DNA of 64,000 nucleotides from JAKJGA01 sp029554345 (GTDB lineage Bacteria > Spirochaetota > UBA4802 > JAFGJZ01): the NCBI GenBank assembly GCA_035395685.1, contig DAOPBR010000006.1:15637-79636 (forward strand), read 5' to 3'. The position numbers and the translations under genes were made by a program. The notes beneath the pieces are model-generated. The model was not told the origin of the DNA and made no database searches. It saw only the letters and a list, made by a program, of their open reading frames with translations. Below are positions 42,247 to 48,068 of the stretch, piece by piece (position 1 is the stretch's first letter; each line of letters begins with the position of its first letter).

Positions 42247-42644
42247 ACAAAGCTGAACAGCTTGGTCTTGAGCTCGCTCAGGAAAAGAAGGTGGATTTTG
42301 AAATCGGTGATACTATCAAAGTTCATTACAAGATAGTTGAGGGAACAAGAGAAAGAATCCAGGTTTATGAAGGAACTGTTATTGCAATTAATAACAGAGG
42401 CGTTGCAAGAACGTTTACTGTAAGAAGAATTTCTTATGATGTAGGTGTTGAGAGAGTATTCCCGATCAATTCGCCTAGAATTGCTAAAATTGAAATTACT
42501 AAGAAATCAGCTGTGCGCAGAAGCAAACTTTATTTTCTTAGAGGTCTTAAAGGTAAGGCTTCCAAACTTAAAGAGCGCAAAGGCCGTGTTTCTCTTAAAT
42601 CTATTCCTGCTACTACCGAAGCTCCTGCTGCGGTTCAGGAATAA
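42243..42644 (+). CDS. rplS: 50S ribosomal protein L19
   Basis: 133 aa; L19 core spans ~15-115: FEIGDTIKVHYKIVEGTRERIQVYEGTVI, then GVARTFTVRRISYDVGVERVFPINSPRI and KLYFLRGLKGKASKLKE. A short Ala/Thr/Pro tail (~118-133) is longer than in E. coli. Coupled to trmD by overlap. Confidence 0.98.
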   Translation: MNKAEQLGLELAQEKKVDFEIGDTIKVHYKIVEGTRERIQVYEGTVIAINNRGVARTFTVRRISYDVGVERVFPINSPRIAKIEITKKSAVRRSKLYFLRGLKGKASKLKERKGRVSLKSIPATTEAPAAVQE

Positions 42645-42661
42645 TCAAGTGCGGCAGATTT

Positions 42662-43276
42662 ATGCCGGATTTTGATATTGAAAAAGGACTTCTGTTAAAC
42701 GGCTGCAAATATGTTGCCGGAATTGACGAAGCCGGTAGAGGCTCCCTTGCGGGGCCTCTTTCTGTTTCAATGGTAGTTTTTCCTGTAAATGTTATACTTG
42801 ATCCCCCACATGATTTCAAATGTATTAATGATTCCAAGAAGCTGACATCTGCTTGCCGTGAAGAAGTATTTGATTTCATAAAAGCACACGCTGTTTCCTG
42901 CGGGCATGTTTTTATAGATCATCAAATAATTGATTCAATTAATGTGAATCAGGCAACCCGTCTTGCCATTCAGAAACTGATCACTAAATCTGATTTGAAG
43001 CCTGATTATCTTCTGATAGACGGAAATTTTTCTTTTAAGTTTGAAATTCCTTCTCTTTCTGTAAAAAAAGGTGATTCGAAATCATTTTCAATTGCGGCAG
43101 CTTCTATAATAGCCAAAGTTATTAGGGATAGGGAGATGATGGAATTATCTTCCTCTTATTCTTCTTACGGATTTGACAGAAATATGGGTTACGGAACAAA
43201 AGAGCACATGGAAGCATTACGCGTGCATGGAGCAAGTCCGGTTCACCGTATAAGTTATGCTCCATGCAGGAAGTAA
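42662..43276 (+). CDS. rnhB: Ribonuclease HII
   Basis: Removes RNA from RNA-DNA hybrids and misinserted ribonucleotides. 204 aa. The active-site block is VAGIDEAGRGSLAGPL with Asp and Glu, then NDSKKLT, a conserved Asp in LLIDGN, and the Gly-Tyr-Gly region RNMGYGTKEHMEALRVHGASPVHR. The ATG is at 42662 with weak SD. Downstream come the FliK-like and FlhB-C-terminal-like genes, the same order as rnhB-ylqG-ylqH in Bacillus subtilis. Confidence 0.96.
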   Translation: MPDFDIEKGLLLNGCKYVAGIDEAGRGSLAGPLSVSMVVFPVNVILDPPHDFKCINDSKKLTSACREEVFDFIKAHAVSCGHVFIDHQIIDSINVNQATRLAIQKLITKSDLKPDYLLIDGNFSFKFEIPSLSVKKGDSKSFSIAAASIIAKVIRDREMMELSSSYSSYGFDRNMGYGTKEHMEALRVHGASPVHRISYAPCRK

Positions 43277-43277
43277 A

Positions 43278-44165
43278 ATGAATCCGGTTTTTTCATCTGC
43301 TAACGGCTATATTCCAGGTCAAAAAATTACCGGACGTATTTTATCCCGTTCAAAAGAATCTGTTCTCATTCAAGTCGGCAAAGATGTCGTCGAAGCTAAA
43401 ATTTCGGGTGAAATAAAACCGGGTAAATTATCACTTGAATATGTTGGAAACGAAAATAAACGCCCGGTTTTCAGAATTGCCGACGGAGCCTTTTTTAAAG
43501 AATTATTTTCTGATTCGTCCAACGCATCTGTTTTTCTACGCTCAATCCGTGCGGGTATGAGTGTGTTTATGTCGGCAATGCGTGCAAAAGATCGCATTGA
43601 TTATTCTTCTGCAAAAAAAGATTTTTTACGTTCATGCGCCGGATCTCTTGTTGCAAAAAATTTTACTCCTTCTGAAGTTTCTTTTATATCCCGAATATTT
43701 CTTTCTGACGAACGTTCTGCAATGTTTGACATTTTTTTTGAGAATTCATCACTTCCGGCTGAAGAAACCATTCGGGATGCGGCTGATGAAATATTAGAGC
43801 AATATGCCAAATATGAACTTGACAGTAAATCGTCAGATGATGATTTCTTTTATATTGAAGACGAAGGAAAGCTTTTTGAATATGATTCATTTTCTGACCG
43901 GGGCTTTTATTTCGCAGAATTCGAGCTCAGCCGTTCCGGAAAAATAGATCTTATCGCGAAATTATCTGCAGAAAGAATTGAGATATGTCTTATTGCCGTA
44001 AATAAACCTTTTCTTTCGGGTATAAAGGCTCTTTTGCCGGAAATTTACGAAAACATTCAAAAAAAGATTGAAAAGGGTTTGATTATACGGTTATTTAATT
44101 ATGAAGAATTTGTTTCAGAAATTGAAAATAACTGTTCCGGGGCTTTTTTGGATACTAAGGCATGA
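43278..44165 (+). CDS. FliK/YlqG-like protein encoded beside an FlhB-C-terminal-like gene
   Basis: 295 aa. N-terminal part (~8-65) has the small beta domain GYIPGQKITGRILSRSKESV, LIQVGKDVVEAKIS, GEIKPGKLSLEYVG that begins FliK-like/YlqG-like proteins. The C-terminal part (~195-290) has FYFAEFELSRSGKIDLIAKL and later a helix like the FliK C-terminal core that contacts FlhB. The middle is variable. ATG 43278 overlaps nothing; the frame opens at 43257 inside rnhB. The next gene, overlapping by four bases, encodes the matching FlhB-type C-terminal domain, so the two probably bind each other. Role outside flagella unknown. Confidence 0.7.
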   Translation: MNPVFSSANGYIPGQKITGRILSRSKESVLIQVGKDVVEAKISGEIKPGKLSLEYVGNENKRPVFRIADGAFFKELFSDSSNASVFLRSIRAGMSVFMSAMRAKDRIDYSSAKKDFLRSCAGSLVAKNFTPSEVSFISRIFLSDERSAMFDIFFENSSLPAEETIRDAADEILEQYAKYELDSKSSDDDFFYIEDEGKLFEYDSFSDRGFYFAEFELSRSGKIDLIAKLSAERIEICLIAVNKPFLSGIKALLPEIYENIQKKIEKGLIIRLFNYEEFVSEIENNCSGAFLDTKA

Positions 44166-44422
44166 AAAAAAGCAGCAAAGCAGTCGCGCTAAGCTACAAA
44201 AAAGGAGATCAGGCTCCGGTAGTAGTTGCCAAGGCAAAAGATATACTTTTTGAGAAAATGATAAAACTTGCCCGTGAAAACGGCGTTATTGTTTATAAAG
44301 ATTCTGATTTAGCTGAAGTTCTCTTTCATATAAGAGAAGGCAAGGAGATTCCTTTTGAACTGTATTCAGCAGTATCAGAAGTTATCGCTTATTGCTGGAA
44401 GGTTAACGGAACCATAGAATAG
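44162..44422 (+). CDS. Stand-alone FlhB C-terminal-like protein (YlqH-like)
   Basis: 86 aa, almost wholly the cytoplasmic FlhB/EscU C-terminal domain: KAVALSYKKGDQAPVVVAKAKD, LFEKMIKLARENGVIVYKDSDLAEVLF, and HIREGKEIPFELYSAVSEVIAY. In FlhB the sequence just before this carries the NPTH autocleavage motif; here the protein starts at KKSSKAVALSY, so it mimics the processed fragment. No membrane part. Translationally coupled to the FliK-like gene. YlqH-type proteins are uncharacterised; a role in export switching is inference. Confidence 0.88.
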   Translation: MKKSSKAVALSYKKGDQAPVVVAKAKDILFEKMIKLARENGVIVYKDSDLAEVLFHIREGKEIPFELYSAVSEVIAYCWKVNGTIE

Positions 44423-44433
44423 GATTAAGATGT

Positions 44434-45597
44434 ATGAAAAAAATTATGGTTACAGATTTAAAACCGGGAATGCGTTTTACAAAACCGGTGCATATTGATG
44501 AATCCACTATTCTTGTTGGAGCAAATGTTCCTATTAAGGACAGTGATATAAAACGTCTCCAGAAATGGAATATTACCGAAGTTGAATGTGATGGAGATGT
44601 CGTTTCTGCAGAAGCGGCGGAATCGATTAAGGTAAATGCGCGTGAATTCGATATAATACTTGATAATTATAACAAGATGCTCGATATGAAAACCCGGCTT
44701 GTCGAGGTGCATGAACAGGCGTGTTCTGCGGTAATGAAAACGCATACGGCAATCAGAAACAGCCGTGTCTTCACAACAACAGAACTTGAAGCTTCTGTTG
44801 AGAATATTCTGAAGATTCTGGGAGAAAACCGGAATGTGTTTCTTTTCATTCACGCGATTAAATCAGATAATGACATATTGACCACGCATGCTGTTAATGC
44901 GACTTTCTATGCGCTTCTTATCGGTATGGCTATCAAGTATCCGAAAAATAAGCTTGTCGATCTCGGTATAGGAATGCTCCTTATAAATTCCGGAATGGCT
45001 CAGATTCCGAATTACATTATGCATAAACAGTCTGATCTTACGGACAGGGAAATAAATCAAATTAAGTCGCATCCTTTGCTCGGTTATAAGGTTTTACGGG
45101 AACTTGGAAATATTAAAGATTATTCTGCTATGATGAGTCTTCAGCATCACGAACAGTTTGACGGCAAAGGTTATCCGAAGGGATTAAAAGGTGCTGAAAT
45201 TTCCGAGCAGGGAAGAATTGCTTCAATTGCAGACAGTTACGAAGCTTTGATTGAAAGTAGAAGTTACCGTGATAAAAAGTTTTTTTACCATGCAATGAAG
45301 GATTTGGTTTCCGACGGTGCAAAGAAATTCGACCCTGTGCTGATTAGGCTCTTCATTGCCGTATTGAGCGTTTATCCAGTGGGTTCTATCGTTCAGCTAA
45401 ATAAAAAGGGAACAGGAATTGTTATAGGTTCGGTTCCAAGCAAGCCTCTCCGTCCGATTGTAAAGCTTATACTGGATGAAAACGGAACAAAGTATTCCGA
45501 TCTTACTATAGTAAATCTGATTGAAGATCAGTCTCTTTATATCGTAAAAACCCTCGACGAAAAAGAAGCAGGACTTAAAATGGATGATCTTATATGA
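44434..45597 (+). CDS. HD-GYP-like protein with degenerate catalytic site
   Basis: 387 aa. N-terminal ~50 residues form a small beta domain common before HD-GYP modules (VTDLKPGMRFTKPVHIDES). The HD-GYP domain (~140-300) keeps His152 in TTHAVNA, KSHPLLGYKVL (His213), QHHEQFDGKGYP (238-248) and ARIxxIADSYEAL-like GRIASIADSYEALIESRSYR. The HD dyad that gives the family its name, normally HDIGK, reads INSGM at 184-188. Since HD ligands hold the metal centre, cyclic-di-GMP hydrolysis may be lost and the protein may only sense it. Coupled to yraN by ATGA overlap. Confidence 0.85.
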   Translation: MKKIMVTDLKPGMRFTKPVHIDESTILVGANVPIKDSDIKRLQKWNITEVECDGDVVSAEAAESIKVNAREFDIILDNYNKMLDMKTRLVEVHEQACSAVMKTHTAIRNSRVFTTTELEASVENILKILGENRNVFLFIHAIKSDNDILTTHAVNATFYALLIGMAIKYPKNKLVDLGIGMLLINSGMAQIPNYIMHKQSDLTDREINQIKSHPLLGYKVLRELGNIKDYSAMMSLQHHEQFDGKGYPKGLKGAEISEQGRIASIADSYEALIESRSYRDKKFFYHAMKDLVSDGAKKFDPVLIRLFIAVLSVYPVGSIVQLNKKGTGIVIGSVPSKPLRPIVKLILDENGTKYSDLTIVNLIEDQSLYIVKTLDEKEAGLKMDDLI

Positions 45598-45935
45598 ATT
45601 CACGTGAGACCGGAAATTCGGCAGAAGATCTGGTCTCGTCATTTCTTGAATCCACAGGATATTCAATTTTGAAACGAAATTATCATTTCGGAAGGTTCGG
45701 AGAAATTGATATAATTTGTTCTAAAAACGGAATAGTTGTTTTTGCTGAAGTTCGTTACCGTTCAAAAGACTCTTTCGGCGGGGCTGTTTCCTCTGTGAAT
45801 TCAAAAAAAATAGCAAGAATGAGAAAGGCTGCTGCGGGATTTGTCAGAGAGAATCCGCAATATGGAATTTTCCGGTTTGATTTACTTTCGGTAGACGGAC
45901 AAAAGATTTCCCACATAGAAGATATTGTAAGATAA
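45594..45935 (+). CDS. yraN: YraN/UPF0102 family endonuclease-like protein
   Basis: 113 aa with the restriction-endonuclease-like fold seen in YraN: NSAEDLVSSFLESTGYSILKRNY, RFGEIDIICSKNGIVVFAEVRYR with catalytic-type residues Glu, Asp, Glu and Lys/Arg spaced as in PD-(D/E)xK enzymes. Function not established; linked to DNA processing or uptake. Last gene of the rpsP operon. ATG overlaps the HD-GYP stop. Confidence 0.94.
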   Translation: MNSRETGNSAEDLVSSFLESTGYSILKRNYHFGRFGEIDIICSKNGIVVFAEVRYRSKDSFGGAVSSVNSKKIARMRKAAAGFVRENPQYGIFRFDLLSVDGQKISHIEDIVR

Positions 45936-46079
45936 ATGAGACATAATATCGGCATTTTCCCTGTAAATTAATACTTAATTTATTTAATTAGTTCTAATGT
46001 AAATTCAATAACAGGTCGAATTTGAAAACAGGTATGATCGCCAGCTCAAGGAGGAGCCGGGTCAAAAAGGAGAAATGTC

Positions 46080-46244
46080 ATGAAGAGTCTCATGAACAAG
46101 GAGGGGCGTGAGATTGAGGTCAAAACATCAGGCAGACTTAACTTATCTCTCGATGAGTATCGCAAAAGAATATCTGATGACAATTATCTGGATCATGCGA
46201 TAAGAAAAATCGCATCCGATCTGTCTCATTATCTCACTAAATGA
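46080..46244 (+). CDS. 54-aa small protein of unknown function
   Basis: Short frame with AAGGAG seven bases before ATG. Sequence is charged and ends in a likely amphipathic helix (DEYRKRISDDNYLDHAIRKI, then ASDLSHYLTK). The helix pattern is slightly like the sigma-binding C-terminus of FlgM (K..I....Y..d...IA..L), but the match is weak. It lies alone between yraN and the AI-2E permease gene. A small stem GCTC-AAGGAG-GAGC upstream (46044-46057) holds another SD-like sequence in its loop. Confidence 0.7.
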   Translation: MKSLMNKEGREIEVKTSGRLNLSLDEYRKRISDDNYLDHAIRKIASDLSHYLTK

Positions 46245-46267
46245 TGGCGTTTCTGTGCAATCATGAC

Positions 46268-46292
46268 GGGCGGTGCAAATAATGCACCGCCC
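46268..46292 (+). promoter_or_regulatory. Perfect 10-bp hairpin in the leader of the permease gene
   Basis: Arms 46268-46277 and 46283-46292 pair fully around AATAA. It lies 24 bases after the 54-aa gene and 21 bases before the permease ATG. No T-tract follows, so it is either a rho-assisted end or an mRNA structure, not a typical intrinsic terminator. Confidence 0.55.
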
Positions 46293-46313
46293 TCCCATGG
46301 GGAAAAAATAGTA

Positions 46314-47414
46314 ATGGGAAATCCAAATTCGTATTCCGAAATAAAAAACAACCGTGCACAAAAAATCGTGTTTCTGGTTCTGTTCGGTGCAGTTGCTGTG
46401 TCAATTGCCGTAATATTCAGATATTATATCTGGCCGCTTTTTTTTGCCGTGATCAGCTATATCGCGCTTAAACCTATACATAATTTTTTTGCTGCTAGGC
46501 TGAAGTCACAGCGGATAAGTACCTTTATTGTTGTATCGGCTTTTTGTCTTATGGTTATTCTTCCGTCAGTTGTACTGATGCTTCTTCTGGCGAATCAGTC
46601 GCTTGAAATTTACCATAATGTAACCAATAATATCAAACCTGCTGATATTCAAATATATATTTATAAAAACGCGACTCTCAAAAAGATTCTGGCTTATCTA
46701 GGTATCCGAGAAAAACTCGTTTATGAAAAAGTAATGGAATTCATAAAGGTCTATTCATTCGATATTTTTTCCGGTATAATGAAAGCAGTCGGTTTTTCAG
46801 TCACTTTTCTCATAAATATTCTTTTTACGGTTATGTTTCTTGTTTTTCTATTCAGCGAGGCGCATAAACTTACTCCTCTTGCATATAAAGTCATTCCTTT
46901 TCCGAGGGATGTTGATGTAGATATATTCGGAAGAATTAAGAATGTGGTAAAAGTTCTGATTTTTGGAAATATACTCATCATGGTTCTTCAGGGTGCTATG
47001 GTCGGAGTTGGTTTTCTGATTTTCGGTGTCAGTGTGTGGATGGTGGGAGCTGCCGCCGCTGCTGTTTTTTCATTGATTCCCGGAATAGGGACCTCGATCG
47101 TATGGGTTCCGGCTGTAGCTCATCTTGCATATTTAGGAAAAAATAAAGAAGCTGTTTTACTTGCCGTCTGGTCGCTTTTCTGGTATTTATTTCTTGAGAA
47201 TGTTGTTAAGCCGCAGGTTTTCGGTAAAAAACTGAATTTTCATCCGATACTTTTTTTCTTTCTTCTAATCGGCAGTGTTATGACTTTTAATCTTCCCGGT
47301 GTAATAATCGGACCGGTTTTACTTACTATTTTTTTCTCTCTTTGGGAAATATATAAGTTTCTCGATTTGTACAATTCAGATAATAATAAAACAATCGGAA
47401 TGAAAAAAAGATAA
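46314..47414 (+). CDS. AI-2E family transporter (PerM/YdiK-like)
   Basis: Polytopic membrane protein of about 366 aa. Family features: FFAVISYIALKPIHNFF at the start of the core, repeated helix pairs, GVSVWMVGAAAAAVFSLIPGIGTSIVWVPA (~250-280) with the conserved P-G-x-G stretch, and GKKLNFHPILFFFLLIGS. Members export small molecules or ions; the AI-2 role is only shown for a few. ATG 46314 is chosen because the upstream frame to 46263 would cover the perfect hairpin; GGGGA lies ten or so bases upstream. Confidence 0.92.
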   Translation: MGNPNSYSEIKNNRAQKIVFLVLFGAVAVSIAVIFRYYIWPLFFAVISYIALKPIHNFFAARLKSQRISTFIVVSAFCLMVILPSVVLMLLLANQSLEIYHNVTNNIKPADIQIYIYKNATLKKILAYLGIREKLVYEKVMEFIKVYSFDIFSGIMKAVGFSVTFLINILFTVMFLVFLFSEAHKLTPLAYKVIPFPRDVDVDIFGRIKNVVKVLIFGNILIMVLQGAMVGVGFLIFGVSVWMVGAAAAAVFSLIPGIGTSIVWVPAVAHLAYLGKNKEAVLLAVWSLFWYLFLENVVKPQVFGKKLNFHPILFFFLLIGSVMTFNLPGVIIGPVLLTIFFSLWEIYKFLDLYNSDNNKTIGMKKR

Positions 47415-47446
47415 AAAAAAACCGGCATAAAGCCGGTTTTTTTTTA
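47413..47446. terminator. Bidirectional intrinsic terminator between permease and RRM genes
   Basis: Stem ACCGGC-ATAAA-GCCGGT (47421-47437) flanked by a run of A upstream and T downstream, so it ends both convergent transcripts. Confidence 0.92.
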
Positions 47447-47464
47447 TCTTCAAGAAATCAAAAC

Positions 47465-47737
47465 TTAGTAGCGACCGTAATTAGTGCGGGGCTTGTCCAT
47501 TGCTTCGTTAACTTTGAGACGGCGTCCGTCAATTTCAGCGCCGTTAAGAGCTGTTATTGCGGCCTGGGCTTCTGCATCAGTACCCATTTCAACAAATGCG
47601 AAACCTTTTGATCTTCCGGTATCGCGATCTGTAATAATTTTTACTGAAGCGACTTCTCCATGTTCTTTGAAATAATCAGCAAGACCATCTTCGTATGTCC
47701 CGTAGCTGAGGTTTCCAACATAGATTTTCTTTCCCAT
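47465..47737 (-). CDS. RRM-type RNA-binding protein
   Basis: 90 aa, one RNA-recognition motif with RNP2 IYVGNLSY (5-12) and RNP1 KGFAFVEM (44-51), and a short tail ending NYGRY. Bacterial RRM proteins of this kind (cyanobacterial Rbp-like) bind U-rich RNA and are often cold-induced. AAGGAAAGG precedes ATG. It has a long leader with hairpins and a strong promoter about 160 bases upstream, consistent with leader-based control. Confidence 0.96.
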   Translation of the reverse strand: MGKKIYVGNLSYGTYEDGLADYFKEHGEVASVKIITDRDTGRSKGFAFVEMGTDAEAQAAITALNGAEIDGRRLKVNEAMDKPRTNYGRY

Positions 47738-47895
47738 AAATACCTTTCCTTCCGGATTTTCCGGATATTAAAAAATACAGCATTACTGCTGTCATATTCT
47801 TTTCTTAACGAGCAAATTCAGAGATTACAGAGCAAACAGAAAGGAGAGCAAAGTAGCCGATATAAGCGAGTAACAGAAAAAAATAATAATAAGAC
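47738..47895 (-). promoter_or_regulatory. About 150-base structured leader of the RRM gene, with attenuator-like hairpin
   Basis: On the minus strand the leader holds a pyrimidine-rich first half, then ACAGCA-GTAA-TGCTGT (47777-47792; 6 bp with a GNRA-type loop) followed by A and six T, and then TCCGGA-AAA-TCCGGA just before the SD. The first hairpin with its T-run has terminator form. Long leaders of this type occur in cold-shock genes. The rest of the 331-base gap to 48068 is AT-rich, with the promoter at 47896-47923 and a short hairpin GCCGT-N7-ACGGC (48038-48054) before the oxidoreductase gene. Confidence 0.6.
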
Positions 47896-47923
47896 ATTAC
47901 ACATTTCATGAAAAGTTTGTCAA
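47896..47923 (-). promoter_or_regulatory. Promoter of the RRM gene
   Basis: TTGACA (47918-47923 on the minus strand), 16 bases, TGTAAT (47896-47901): a perfect -35 box and five of six in the -10 box, about 160 bases before the start codon. Confidence 0.65.
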
Positions 47924-48068
47924 GTAAATATAACAATAAATATTAAAAATATTATTTTTAAATGTTAATGGGCTGAAAGAGCCGTGTACGAATAAAGAAT
48001 TGACAGATATGCACCCAGACCTTTTTTTATGGGAGATGCCGTAATTGAGACGGCTAACGGGATGTTAG

